Positions 20,968 to 30,941 are shown, counted from the stretch's first letter. The stretch: 64,000 nucleotides of DNA from Mycolicibacterium canariasense (GCF_002101555.1 NZ_LQOL01000029.1:1-64000); one strand, 5' to 3'. Translations and numbers: made by a program. Notes: generated by a model from the letters alone, not told the origin.

Positions 20968-22104
20968 TCACCCTCCGACGGTCAGGCCGACCTTCTGGAA
21001 CTCCTTGAGATCGCAATAGCCTGCCTTGGCCATCGACCGGGCCAGGCCGCCGACCAGGTTCAGCGAACCGAACGGATCGTCGGACGGACCGTCGAGCACC
21101 TGCTTGAGCCCGGGCCGTTCCCCGAGCGCCACCTGCAGCAGCGCGCCGCGCGGCAACGACGGGTGTGCGGCCGCCGACGGCCAGAACCAGCCACCGCCGA
21201 GCGCTTCGGCCGCGGTGGCCAACGGGGTGCCCAGCACCACGGCGTCGGCCCCGCAGGCGATGGCCTTCGCGAGGTCACCCGAGGTGTGGATGTCGCCGTC
21301 GGCCAGCACGTGCACGTACCGGCCGCCGGTCTCGTCGAGGTATTCGCGGCGGGCCGCGGCGGCGTCGGCGATCGCGGTGGCCATCGGCACGCTGATGCCG
21401 AGCACCTCGTCGCTGGTGGTCACGCCATGGGTGGAGCCGTAGCCGACGATGACGCCGGCGGCACCGGTGCGCATCAGGTGCAGCGCGGTGCGGTGGTCCA
21501 GCACGCCGCCGGCGACCACCGGGACGTCGAGTTCGGAGATGAACGTCTTGAGGTTCAGCGGCTCGCCGTCCTGGGCGACCCGCTCGGCGGAGATGATGGT
21601 GCCCTGGATGACCAGCAGATCGATCCCGGCGGCCACCAGGGCCGGGGTCAGCGCCTGCGCGTTCTGCGGGCTGACCCGCACCGCGGTGGTCACCCCGGCT
21701 TCGCGGATCCGCGAGACTGCGGCACCCAGCAGTTCGGGATCCAGCGGCGCCGCGTGCAGCTGCTGCAGCAGCCGGATGGCGGCCGACGGCTCCGGTTCCT
21801 TCTCGGCGGCCTCGAGAACTCGCGCGATCTTGTCCTCGACATCGGCGTGCCGCCCGATCAGCCCCTCGCCGTTGAGCACACCCAAACCGCCGAGCCGGCC
21901 CATCTCGATGGCGAACTCCACCGACACCAGGGCATCGGTCGGGTGCGCCACCACCGGGATCTCGAACCGGTAGGCGTCCAGTTGCCAGGCCGTCGACACG
22001 TCCTTGCTGGACCGGGTGCGGCGGGACGGGACGATGTTGATGTCGTCGAGTTCGTAGGTGCGGCGGGCGGTTCTGCCCATGCCGATTTCAACCATGTCGC
22101 GCAT
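20968..22104 (-). CDS. guaB3: GuaB3, IMP dehydrogenase paralogue lacking the catalytic cysteine
   Basis: IMPDH/GMPR-family (beta/alpha)8 barrel of 378 aa without CBS domains, matching Rv3410c. The loop that carries the catalytic Cys in true IMPDH (GSxC) reads GYGSTHGVTT here, so the Cys is absent. The phosphate-binding motif LADGDIHTSGDLAKAI and the flap region are retained. Only GuaB2 is an active IMPDH in M. tuberculosis, and the role of GuaB3 there is not settled. The ATG at 22104 has AAGGA 7 nt upstream; an internal ATG (22095) is less well placed. It follows guaB2 by 17 bp. Confidence 0.93.
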   Translation of the reverse strand: MRDMVEIGMGRTARRTYELDDINIVPSRRTRSSKDVSTAWQLDAYRFEIPVVAHPTDALVSVEFAIEMGRLGGLGVLNGEGLIGRHADVEDKIARVLEAAEKEPEPSAAIRLLQQLHAAPLDPELLGAAVSRIREAGVTTAVRVSPQNAQALTPALVAAGIDLLVIQGTIISAERVAQDGEPLNLKTFISELDVPVVAGGVLDHRTALHLMRTGAAGVIVGYGSTHGVTTSDEVLGISVPMATAIADAAAARREYLDETGGRYVHVLADGDIHTSGDLAKAIACGADAVVLGTPLATAAEALGGGWFWPSAAAHPSLPRGALLQVALGERPGLKQVLDGPSDDPFGSLNLVGGLARSMAKAGYCDLKEFQKVGLTVGG

Positions 22105-22121
22105 GTGGGAGTCCTTGCGGG

Positions 22122-23699
<1,578 letters not shown>

Positions 23700-23810
23700 C
23701 TAAAGGTCCATCTTATCGGCACTGACCTCGATGCTCGTGACTACACCCGCCGGGTCTCGCCCAGGGTGAACGGCTGGCGCGGATGTGGCGGGCCTGCGTA
23801 GGCTAGATGC

Positions 23811-24215
23811 GTGCGCGATGACTTCCCGCCGGGGCTGCCGCCTGACCCGTTCGCCGATGACCCGTGCGATCCGTCGGCCGCGCTCGACGCGATCGAACCC
23901 GGCCTGCCGCTCGATCCGCAGGAACGAAGCGCCGTCGAAGCCGATCTCGCCGATCTGGCCGTGTACGAGGCGCTGCTCGCGCACAAGGGAATCCGCGGGC
24001 TGGTGGTGTGCTGCGACGAATGCCAGCAGGACCACTATCACGACTGGGACATGTTGCGGGCGAACCTGCTGCAACTGCTGGTGGACGGCACCGTGCGCCC
24101 GCACGAGCCTGCCTACGACCCGGAACCCGACGCGTACGTGACGTGGGATTACTGCCGCGGCTACGCCGACGCGTCCCTCAACGAGGCCACTTCGGAACCC
24201 GACGGGTACCGCTGA
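23811..24215 (+). CDS. DUF5319 family protein (Rv3412-like)
   Basis: Acidic 134-aa conserved actinobacterial protein starting MRDDFPPGLPPDPFA at a GTG. A central CCDECQQDHYHDW contains a Cys pair and clustered His/Asp residues that could bind metal. The family has no known function. It is divergent from guaB2 and convergent with rsdA, as in M. tuberculosis. Confidence 0.85.
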   Translation: MRDDFPPGLPPDPFADDPCDPSAALDAIEPGLPLDPQERSAVEADLADLAVYEALLAHKGIRGLVVCCDECQQDHYHDWDMLRANLLQLLVDGTVRPHEPAYDPEPDAYVTWDYCRGYADASLNEATSEPDGYR

Positions 24216-24245
24216 TCTCCTGATCCACCCCGGCGGCGCGCCGAG

Positions 24246-25511
24246 TTAGTGTCCGCCGGGCACCGTCGTCGTCACCACGACCTCGGGCGCCCGCTGCGGC
24301 GCCGGCGACTCCTTGGTGGCCTGCACCGTTTCCTCGGCCGGCGCCTGGTTGCGCGCCGGGGGCGCGCTCGGCTCCTGCTGTTGCACCGGCGGTGCCGCCG
24401 AGGGCGGCTCCTGCACCGCCGGAGCGACCGTCGTCGTGGTGGTGGTGCGCGCCTGGGTCGTCGTGGTCGCCTGGGTCGTCGTCGTGGTGCTCGGGGCGAC
24501 CGTCGTCGTGGTGGTCGTGGCGGTGGTGGTGGTCGGTGCCGCCGTCGTGGTGGTGGTCGTGCTCGGCGCGACCGTCGTGGTGGTGGTCGTGCTCGGCGCC
24601 ACCGTCGTGGTGGCGGTCGACGTGCTCGGGGCAGTCGTCGTCGTGCCGCTCGACGGCGTCGGTTCCGACGTCGTGGTGGAGGCGTCGGCACTCGGTGACG
24701 TCGAGGTCTGCGACGTCGAGGTCTGCGACGGCGATGTCGTCGTCACCGTGACCTCGGACCCCGTCGTGGTGGTCACGCTCGTCACCTCGGGCGGCGTGGA
24801 CACCGTCGTGGTGGTCTCGGTGGTGCTCTCGATGACCGGCAGCGGCAGCAGTGTCAACGGCGAGGACGGCAGCTCCGGCAGCGGCTGCCCCGCCGGCGGC
24901 AGGGTGGCGGCCGGGTCCTGCTCGACGACCTTGTAGGTCAAGGCATTCCACTGCTGGATGAGTTCGGATTTGCGCTCGACGGTCTCGACGCTCTGCACCT
25001 TGGTCGACAGCGCCGCCAGCCGCTCCTGGGCCTGATCCCACTGGCCGTTGTCGATGAGCTGCTGCACCTGCTGCATCTCGGTCTGCGCGGCCAGGACCAC
25101 CGCGTCATCGCGGGTCTGTCGCTGGTCACCGAAGAGCAGGGTGTGCAGACCGTAGAGCCCGTCGCCGGGATCCGCGCTGTACACCACCGACGCGAAGCCG
25201 CCGAGGCACAGCACCGCCGCCGCGGCGGAACCGATGACCGCCAGTGACCGCCGGTTACGTCGCCGCGAGGAGAAGTCCAGGGCGTTGCGCAGCGCGGACT
25301 CGGCCTCCAGCGGAGGCACCACATGGTCGATGGGCACCTGCCGGACCTCGTCACGCCAGCCGGATAGCAGGAAGGCCAGTTCGGCGTCGGCGCGGTCGGT
25401 CGAATAGACCGGCTGCTCGGAGGCCAGCGCATCCAGGAATTTGTCGGCGCGATTGATGTCGTTGAGCGAGGGATCGCCGCCGTTGGCGGTCCAGCGGCCG
25501 AAATCAGGCAT
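24246..25511 (-). CDS. rsdA: Anti-sigma-D factor RsdA with an enlarged Thr-rich outer domain
   Basis: Membrane anti-sigma factor holding SigD inactive, matching Rv3413c. Residues 1-75 are the cytoplasmic SigD-binding domain, 90-111 the single transmembrane segment, and the remainder is extracytoplasmic. Start ATG 25511 is fixed by an 8-bp overlap with the end of sigD. At 421 aa it is about 120 residues longer than the M. tuberculosis protein by memory. The extra length is a Thr/Ser/Pro low-complexity stretch of about 140 residues (24420-24835) built from short degenerate DNA repeats. It could be a cell-wall stalk or a mannosylation target. Confidence 0.9.
   Translation of the reverse strand: MPDFGRWTANGGDPSLNDINRADKFLDALASEQPVYSTDRADAELAFLLSGWRDEVRQVPIDHVVPPLEAESALRNALDFSSRRRNRRSLAVIGSAAAAVLCLGGFASVVYSADPGDGLYGLHTLLFGDQRQTRDDAVVLAAQTEMQQVQQLIDNGQWDQAQERLAALSTKVQSVETVERKSELIQQWNALTYKVVEQDPAATLPPAGQPLPELPSSPLTLLPLPVIESTTETTTTVSTPPEVTSVTTTTGSEVTVTTTSPSQTSTSQTSTSPSADASTTTSEPTPSSGTTTTAPSTSTATTTVAPSTTTTTTVAPSTTTTTTAAPTTTTATTTTTTVAPSTTTTTQATTTTQARTTTTTTVAPAVQEPPSAAPPVQQQEPSAPPARNQAPAEETVQATKESPAPQRAPEVVVTTTVPGGH
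24420..24835 (-). repeat. Low-complexity Thr-codon repeat in rsdA
   Basis: Degenerate runs of ACC/ACG codons encode blocks such as [10 protein letters not shown] repeated several times. The region is microsatellite-like and all visible units are multiples of three. Confidence 0.85.
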
Positions 25512-26082
25512 AGTCCCCTCCGACCGCGGTGATCTCTGACTTGAGTTTGGCCAGCGCACGATGCTGCGCGACGCGGACCGCCCCTGGCGTGCTGCCCACG
25601 GCCTCGGCCACCTCTTCGGCACTCATCCCGACGACGACACGCAGGATGATGATCTCGCGCTGCTTCTCGGGCAGCGTGGCGAGCAACCGATCCATCCGCG
25701 CCGAGGCCTCGGAGTCCAGCGCCCGCTGTTCGGGCCCGGCTTCCCCCGAGAACCGTTCCGGCACCACATCGGTGGGCTCGGAGCGGTTACGCGCCGACGC
25801 CCGGTGGGCGTCGGCGATCTTGTGCGCAGCGATGCCGTACACGAAGGCCAGGAACGGACGTCCCTGATCCTGGTAGCGCGGCAGCGCCGTGATGGCGGCC
25901 AAGCACACCTCCTGCGCAATGTCATCTGCCGATAGACCACTTCGTTCTGCTGACCCGATCCGTGCCCGGCAGTACCGGACGATGATCGGGCGGATGGTCT
26001 CCAGGACCACCCGAAGTGCGTCCCGGTCACCGGCCACCGCATCAGCGACGACAGCATCGAGACGTTCTCCCGAAATTGTCAT
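25504..26082 (-). CDS. sigD: ECF RNA polymerase sigma factor SigD
   Basis: ECF sigma factor of 192 aa matching Rv3414c. Region 2 is at residues about 20-90 with DDIAQEVCLAAI, and region 4 at about 125-185 with LPEKQREIIILRVVVGMSAEEVA and the helix-turn-helix TPGAVRVAQHRALAKLK. It directs a starvation and ribosome-related regulon in M. tuberculosis and is released by regulated proteolysis of RsdA. The two genes overlap by 8 bp, giving fixed stoichiometry. GGAG lies 13 nt before the ATG, a long spacing. Confidence 0.95.
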   Translation of the reverse strand: MTISGERLDAVVADAVAGDRDALRVVLETIRPIIVRYCRARIGSAERSGLSADDIAQEVCLAAITALPRYQDQGRPFLAFVYGIAAHKIADAHRASARNRSEPTDVVPERFSGEAGPEQRALDSEASARMDRLLATLPEKQREIIILRVVVGMSAEEVAEAVGSTPGAVRVAQHRALAKLKSEITAVGGDYA

Positions 26083-26173
26083 CGTGGGCGATATCTCCAG
26101 CGTTACGTAAGGGACACATGCAGGCGGGGTGCGCGTCAGATAAACACTAACGATCCGGCGGTGCCGAACCGCT

Positions 26174-26965
26174 TCAGCGACGCGTCCACACGCCGCCTCT
26201 GCGTCGCACTGTATCGGCGGCTGCGTCCCGAACGGCCGCGACGTGCGCGGGCGGATGCGCCGTACTGCCGATTTCGGCGAGCAGACAGGCCAGCGCCCAC
26301 CGCAGCGGGATCAGACCGAGCCGTTCGGTCTCGCCGAACGCCTCATCGGCGATGCGGCGGGCGTCCGGAAGACGCCCTGCGCTGCACAATGCGGCCGCCA
26401 GCACCACGGCCGATTTGACCGCATGCCGCGCAGACCCGGTCGATCCGGCCAGCTCCGTCGCCCGCTCGGCGTGGCCGACGGCGACCGCAGCATCACCGCC
26501 GGCCATGTTCAGTTCGGCCGACACCCAGTGCAGGCGCACCGGCAGCCGGGCGGGCCCGGATCCGTCGATCAGCGGCGCCGCCCGTCCCAGCAATGTCGCC
26601 GAGAGCTCGAACCGTCCCACCCCGAGGGCGTCGGCCGCCAGGCCGACGAGCGCGTCGGCCCCGGCTTCGGGGTCCGAGCCGGCCGCTGCCCAGGCCCGGC
26701 CGTCCCAGCCGCGGGCGAGGTCGTGCCCGCCGAGCTGGCGCAGGAACGACGCTCGGGTGCTGCACGCCAGCGACAGCAGGGGCCCGCGGCCGGGTGCCCG
26801 CGCGATATGGGACAGATCGGCCAGGGCGCTGGCGTAGCGCCCCTGGCCACCTGCCGCGACGGCGCGCAGCCACCGATCGCGCTGTGAGGTCGCCGCCGGC
26901 AGCGGCCAGCGGTCCGGATGCGGGCCGAAAGCGGCCTCGGCCAGGCACGTTGTCGCAGAGGTCAT
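26174..26965 (-). CDS. Helical-repeat protein, Rv3415c-like
   Basis: Unassigned 263-aa protein, rich in Ala, Leu and Arg, built of paired helices resembling degenerate TPR repeats (for example WLRAVAAGGQGRYASALADL and GHAERATELAGSTGSARHAV). No signal peptide or membrane segment. It lies between sigD and whiB3 as in M. tuberculosis. The 91-bp gap to sigD suggests possible co-transcription with sigD. Confidence 0.78.
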   Translation of the reverse strand: MTSATTCLAEAAFGPHPDRWPLPAATSQRDRWLRAVAAGGQGRYASALADLSHIARAPGRGPLLSLACSTRASFLRQLGGHDLARGWDGRAWAAAGSDPEAGADALVGLAADALGVGRFELSATLLGRAAPLIDGSGPARLPVRLHWVSAELNMAGGDAAVAVGHAERATELAGSTGSARHAVKSAVVLAAALCSAGRLPDARRIADEAFGETERLGLIPLRWALACLLAEIGSTAHPPAHVAAVRDAAADTVRRRGGVWTRR

Positions 26966-27235
26966 CGGACTGCGACGGTATCAACGGCCCGGGCGGGCAC
27001 CGAGACGGCGTGACGAAAGCAACCTTGGTTAACAATTGGTGGTCGCCATGTTTCCGGCAGATCAACGAAACCCTCGGTACCGGATAAAAGTAATCTGGGC
27101 GAACTGCGGAAATGCGCATGAGTACGGACCCGGCGCCGTTTCTTGAACACGCTTCGCGTTGCATGCGGGTCGCAATGATGAACGTGATGTAAATTCTCAC
27201 GCTGCGGCTATGTGGTTACGCACACGACCTGGCTA
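26966..27235. other. Long intergenic region upstream of whiB3
   Basis: Part of a 400-bp divergent spacer, clearly lower in GC than its surroundings (for example the TTAACAATTG area near 27030). No coding frame is convincing. In M. tuberculosis the whiB3 upstream region is long and bound by regulators such as PhoP; no PhoP box can be assigned here by eye. Confidence 0.5.
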
Positions 27236-27265
27236 TTGACCTTTTTTCGGTAGCCCTTCTACGTT
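27236..27265 (+). promoter_or_regulatory. Probable SigA-type promoter of whiB3
   Basis: TTGACC (27236-27241) is followed after 18 bp by TACGTT (27260-27265), close to the mycobacterial housekeeping consensus. It would give a leader of about 95 nt, which ends with GAGAGGGG 8 nt before the whiB3 ATG. Confidence 0.65.
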
Positions 27266-27366
27266 GTGTGCACGAGTTGGTCATCGGCGACAAGTGCTCG
27301 GATCGGTTCCGCGACTCACGCACCTACGCGTTTCGCGAATTGGGTGTGACGAGAGGGGTTTTCCAC

Positions 27367-27657
27367 ATGCCACAGCCGCAGCAACTACCCGGACCAAATG
27401 CCGATATTTGGGATTGGCAAATGCAAGGACTCTGCCGAGGTGTCGATTCTTCGGTCTTTTTCCATCCCGACGGCGAGCGGGGCCGGGCCCGCGCCCAGCG
27501 TGAGATGCGGGCCAAGGAAATGTGCCGCAGCTGCCCGGTGATCACCCAATGCCGTACGCACGCCCTCGCCGTCGGCGAGCCGTACGGAATCTGGGGCGGC
27601 CTGAGCGAGTCCGAACGCGAGATGCTGCTCAAGCGCGGGATCCGCCGCACCGCCTGA
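27367..27657 (+). CDS. whiB3: WhiB3 iron-sulfur redox-sensing transcription factor
   Basis: WhiB protein of 96 aa. The four [4Fe-4S] ligands C23, C53, C56 and C62 and the GIWGG turn (residues 74-78) are intact, followed by the basic C-terminal tail RGIRRTA. In M. tuberculosis WhiB3 senses NO, O2 and redox state, binds SigA, and controls lipid synthesis. The sequence is nearly collinear with the remembered 102-aa M. tuberculosis protein but lacks about six residues before the final basic patch. ATG 27367 is chosen by homology and by GAGAGGGG upstream. Confidence 0.96.
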   Translation: MPQPQQLPGPNADIWDWQMQGLCRGVDSSVFFHPDGERGRARAQREMRAKEMCRSCPVITQCRTHALAVGEPYGIWGGLSESEREMLLKRGIRRTA

Positions 27658-27674
27658 AACCGAACTGACGAAAG

Positions 27675-27700
27675 GCCTCGCCCGGACGCCCGGGCGAGGC
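27675..27700 (+). terminator. Rho-independent-like terminator after whiB3
   Basis: An 11-bp perfect stem (GCCTCGCCCGG with its complement) and a 4-nt loop, followed by GTTTCTGT. It lies 18 bp after the whiB3 stop. The T-tract is short, as is common in mycobacteria. Confidence 0.8.
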
Positions 27701-27771
27701 GTTTCTGTGCCCGGAGCCGGTGTGCGGTGATAATTCTTGACCGTCCACGCGCCCGGCAGTCAGGAGGTCCC

Positions 27772-28215
27772 ATGCCCACCGATCCATCGACCGAAGGCAC
27801 CGTGATCGTCACGGAGACCGGCGCGGGGACCTACACCCAGGAGATCATCGCCGGGTCGCACCGGCTGAGGGCCGACGAGCCACAGCCGGTCGGCGACGAC
27901 GACGGTCCGACTCCGTACGACCTGCTGCTGGCCGCGCTGGGGTCGTGTACGTCGATGACGGTGCGGATGTACGCCGATCGCAAGGGCTGGCCGCTGGATC
28001 GAGTCCGGGTGACGCTGCGGCACTCCCGCATCCATGCCAGGGACTGCGCCGACTGCGAGACCACCAAGGGATGGATCAGCCACATCGATCGCGAGCTGGA
28101 ACTGATCGGTGACCTGGACGACGGTCAGCGGCAGAAGCTGATGGACATCGCCGAGCGTTGCCCGGTTCACCAGACGCTGACCGGGGAGGTCCGGATCGCC
28201 ACGGCGCTGCGCTAG
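27772..28215 (+). CDS. OsmC family peroxiredoxin-like protein
   Basis: OsmC/YhfA-type protein of 147 aa with two conserved cysteines, C59 in LGSCTSM and C130 in ERCPVHQTL. These reduce organic hydroperoxides in Ohr/OsmC proteins. The [17 protein letters not shown] core is typical of the YhfA subgroup. ATG 27772 is preceded by AGGAGG. It is placed just after whiB3 and is absent from this position in M. tuberculosis. A detoxification role is inferred from family only. Confidence 0.88.
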   Translation: MPTDPSTEGTVIVTETGAGTYTQEIIAGSHRLRADEPQPVGDDDGPTPYDLLLAALGSCTSMTVRMYADRKGWPLDRVRVTLRHSRIHARDCADCETTKGWISHIDRELELIGDLDDGQRQKLMDIAERCPVHQTLTGEVRIATALR

Positions 28216-28231
28216 CAACGTGCCGCGCCGA

Positions 28232-28630
28232 TCAGAACACCCGGCGCGGCACCAGCACCACGCGCCAGCGGTCGGGGTCCTCGAAGGTCAGCGCGCCCAC
28301 CTTGGTCCAGTACGGATTCTCCGGTTCGACCGGCTCGTGCCCGGCGGCCGCGAGACGCTCGACCACGTCGTACATCGGCGCCTCCCCGTGGAAGTACAAC
28401 ACCAGCAGATTGTCCAGAGTCGGTGCCGGACAAGGACTCCCGTCGATATGCGTGGTGAATTCCAGGTGGTATTCGGTACCGGGTAGCCCCAGCATGACGC
28501 CGGTGTAGCCGTCGTGGTCCTCGAACCGGTAGATGACGGGCAGGCCGAGATGTTCGGCGTAGAACCGCTCCACCTCCGCCAACCGATCGGTGGGCCGGGC
28601 GACGCGAATCTGGGCAAGCTCGATGGTCAT
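28232..28630 (-). CDS. VOC (glyoxalase/bleomycin-resistance fold) protein
   Basis: A 132-aa protein with two beta-alpha-beta-beta-beta modules: AQIRVARPTDRLAEVERFY at the N-terminus, and DVVERLAAAGHEPVEPENPYW then FEDPDRWRVVLV at the C-terminus. Such proteins bind metals or small ligands and include glyoxalases and dioxygenases. The substrate cannot be told. Convergent with the osmC-like gene (16-bp gap). Confidence 0.85.
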   Translation of the reverse strand: MTIELAQIRVARPTDRLAEVERFYAEHLGLPVIYRFEDHDGYTGVMLGLPGTEYHLEFTTHIDGSPCPAPTLDNLLVLYFHGEAPMYDVVERLAAAGHEPVEPENPYWTKVGALTFEDPDRWRVVLVPRRVF

Positions 28631-28756
28631 GCACGCCAGTGTCCGACCTCAATGGCACTTGAGGTCAAGTCCGACCCGCCATGATGCGGACGCCGCCGCC
28701 CCCCTGGTGCGGAGTTACCGGAATGGGTCCGAAATCTCGGAATGGCCTGGGCAAAC

Positions 28757-28774
28757 TCTCAGTTCCATCTCAGT
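28757..28774 (+). promoter_or_regulatory. Helically phased direct repeat upstream of the PepD-like gene
   Basis: TCTCAGT occurs twice, at 28757-28763 and 28768-28774, with an 11-bp period. OmpR-type response regulators bind such tandem half-sites. In M. tuberculosis pepD is controlled by MprA, which binds direct repeats. It lies about 70 bp before the start codon. Binding by MprA is inference. Confidence 0.5.
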
Positions 28775-28843
28775 CACCGCCGGAAGATGGTGGTTAAGCA
28801 ACTGTGCTCTTTGATGATCGAAGAAAGTGATGCACACACCACG

Positions 28844-30157
28844 ATGACAAACCCTGAGCAGCAACCATTTCAGTCTCCCGATCCGAATGCCCCTCTGACT
28901 CAGCCGATTCCACGCGTCCAGGACTGGCGGTACGCCACCCACCAACCGGTCCCGCCGTTCTACCAGCCTGTCCCTCATGCGAATCCCGCCCCGGCGGGTG
29001 CACGGCGCCCGCGGGTGGCACTGCTGGCGGCCGGTGCGCTCGCCGTAGCGGTGGCCGGCGGCGGGATCGGGGCCACCGCGGCCTGGATGGCCCATCCGCA
29101 GAGCACCACCACCCCGCACGCGGTCGCCGCGTCGGCCCCGGGGGCCCAGACACCGGCGTCCAAGCCCGCCGCCAACGTGCCCGCCGGTTCGGTCGAGCAG
29201 GTGGCGGCCAAGGTGATGCCCAGCGTGGTGAAACTGCGGATCCAGATGGGCCAGGGCGAGGCGGAGGGCTCCGGTGTGGTGCTCAGCCCGGACGGCCTGA
29301 TCCTGACCAACAATCACGTCGCTTCGGCGGGTTCGGACGGGCCCGACGGTGCTCAGCCCGCCGCGATGGGCGGCGGCGCCGACGTGACCCGGACCGTGAC
29401 CTTCTCCGACGGCCGGTCGGTGCCGTTCACCGTGGTCGGCACCGACCCCACCGGTGACCTGGCGGTCGTGAAGGCCGAGGGTGTCTCCGGCCTCACCCCG
29501 ATCGCCATCGGTTCATCCAAGGACGTCAAGGTCGGCGAGCAGGTGGTGGCCATCGGGTCGCCACTGGGTCTGCAGGGCACGGTCACCACCGGCATCGTCA
29601 GCGCGCTGAACCGGCCGGTGGCCGCCGGTGACGCGTCGGGCGGCCAGGCTGCGGTGCTCGACGCCATCCAGACGGACGCGGCGATCAACCCGGGCAACTC
29701 CGGCGGCGCACTGGTGAACATGAAGGGTCAACTGATCGGGATCAACTCCGCGATCGCCACCCTGGGCGCCGGACAGGGCGGACCGGGCGGCGGTGGCGGC
29801 GAGAGCGGTTCGATCGGGCTGGGCTTCGCGATCCCGTCGGATCAGGCCAAGCGCATCGCCGACGAGTTGGTGTCCACCGGCACGGCCAGCCACGGAGCGC
29901 TCGGCGTGCAGCTGAGCACCAACCCCACGTCCGACAACGGGGCCGCGATCGCCGGGGTGGCCGACGGCGGCCCGGCCGCTGCGGCGGGCATCCCGGACGG
30001 TGCGGTGATCACCAAGATCAACGATCAGGTGATCGACGGGCCCGAGGCGCTGGTGGCGGCGGTGCGTTCGAAGGCGCCCGGGGACAGCGTCGCGCTGACC
30101 TACCTGGATCCCTCGGGTGCGTCCCAGACCGCCCAGGTGACGCTCGGAAAGGCATGA
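28844..30157 (+). CDS. PepD-like HtrA serine protease, membrane anchored, with PDZ domain
   Basis: HtrA-family protease of 437 aa. A Pro/Gln-rich cytoplasmic N-terminus contains QDWRY, followed by one transmembrane segment (about residues 58-85), a trypsin-like domain with the intact triad H158 (LTNNHVA), D205 (TGDLAVV) and S286 (GNSGGAL), and a C-terminal PDZ domain. The sequence is close to M. tuberculosis PepD (Rv0983) almost throughout as remembered, yet no mprAB genes lie nearby, so it is probably an extra paralogue. ATG 28844 is chosen by likeness to PepD (MTN start); ATG 28814 is possible. Likely handles misfolded envelope proteins. Confidence 0.9.
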   Translation: MTNPEQQPFQSPDPNAPLTQPIPRVQDWRYATHQPVPPFYQPVPHANPAPAGARRPRVALLAAGALAVAVAGGGIGATAAWMAHPQSTTTPHAVAASAPGAQTPASKPAANVPAGSVEQVAAKVMPSVVKLRIQMGQGEAEGSGVVLSPDGLILTNNHVASAGSDGPDGAQPAAMGGGADVTRTVTFSDGRSVPFTVVGTDPTGDLAVVKAEGVSGLTPIAIGSSKDVKVGEQVVAIGSPLGLQGTVTTGIVSALNRPVAAGDASGGQAAVLDAIQTDAAINPGNSGGALVNMKGQLIGINSAIATLGAGQGGPGGGGGESGSIGLGFAIPSDQAKRIADELVSTGTASHGALGVQLSTNPTSDNGAAIAGVADGGPAAAAGIPDGAVITKINDQVIDGPEALVAAVRSKAPGDSVALTYLDPSGASQTAQVTLGKA

Positions 30158-30180
30158 GCACCAGCTGACCCACCCGACCG

Positions 30181-30222
30181 ACGGCCGCCGCAACGCCCCC
30201 TCCCCCTCGTTGCGGCGGCCGT
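30181..30222. terminator. Strong bidirectional hairpin between pepD-like and cutinase genes
   Basis: A perfect 15-bp stem (ACGGCCGCCGCAACG with its complement) around a 12-nt C-rich loop, followed by TTCGGTC. It lies between two convergent genes and can serve both. Confidence 0.85.
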
Positions 30223-30227
30223 TTCGG

Positions 30228-30941
30228 TCATACGGCCTGCTGAGCAGCTGGTGCCGGTGCGCCGAGCTGCCGGATCACGAAATCCGCGGCCTGGTCCGCC
30301 ATTCCGTTGTCCTTGTAGGCGCTGTGCGCGGCCCGGTCGAGGCTGATGCCCGGTGAGCACACCGGGTCGCCGGGCGCGCACAGTTCGAGTGTCTTGGACT
30401 GGTAACGACTGCCGATCTCGATGGGCGGCGCCTGGCGATCCGCAAGCCCGAGGAACAGGGGCGACGGGGTGCCGAACAACACCACAGCGTCGACGTGCGG
30501 GGCCACCGACGCCGGCATGGGACCGGAAAGGCCGGCCGGCAGCACGAATCCGGCCGGCACGTTGTCGGCGGTGGTGTAGGCGGCGACCGCGGCGCCCTGG
30601 GAGTAGCCACCGAGCACGATCTTGGTATTCGGGCAGCTGGCGGCCGTGGACTCGATGGTGTTGGCGGCGTCGGCGACGCCCTGCGCGGCCTCGGCGAAAT
30701 CCAGTGAGGCCGGGTAGTTCACCGCGTAGGGGCTGACCGATTCACCGGGCAACCCGGCGGTGAGTGCATCGACGAATGCCTGGCCGGTGGCGCCGACTCC
30801 CGGCGCCTCGAACGTTCCCCGCGCGAAGACCACCTGCACGTCCGGGCATGAGGGTGCAGCGGCGGCGGTTGCCTGCGGCCCCAGCAGGGCCGTGACGGAC
30901 AGGCCGGCCGCGACGAGCGTGAATCCGGTGGTGAGCTTCAT
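30228..30941 (-). CDS. Secreted cutinase family esterase
   Basis: Cutinase-like serine esterase of 237 aa. A Sec signal peptide of about 32 residues ends in an Ala-rich stretch before APSCPDVQVVFARGT. The nucleophile is S114 in GGYSQGAA, and the DPVCSPG disulfide/Asp region and a C-terminal His are present. Mycobacterial cutinase-like proteins act as lipases or phospholipases at the envelope. ATG 30941 has GGAAGG upstream. Divergent from the 69-aa secreted-protein gene. Confidence 0.88.
   Translation of the reverse strand: MKLTTGFTLVAAGLSVTALLGPQATAAAAPSCPDVQVVFARGTFEAPGVGATGQAFVDALTAGLPGESVSPYAVNYPASLDFAEAAQGVADAANTIESTAASCPNTKIVLGGYSQGAAVAAYTTADNVPAGFVLPAGLSGPMPASVAPHVDAVVLFGTPSPLFLGLADRQAPPIEIGSRYQSKTLELCAPGDPVCSPGISLDRAAHSAYKDNGMADQAADFVIRQLGAPAPAAQQAV

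Noticed and set aside
24420..24835. Possible frameshifted or spurious coding in the repeat region of rsdA
   Set aside because: All repeat units are multiples of three, the frame is continuous, and the regions before (SigD-binding, membrane) and after are sensible.
28742..28843. N-terminal extension of the PepD-like protein
   Set aside because: The frame is open to 28742, but it would translate the direct repeat and promoter region, and PepD similarity begins at MTN (28844).
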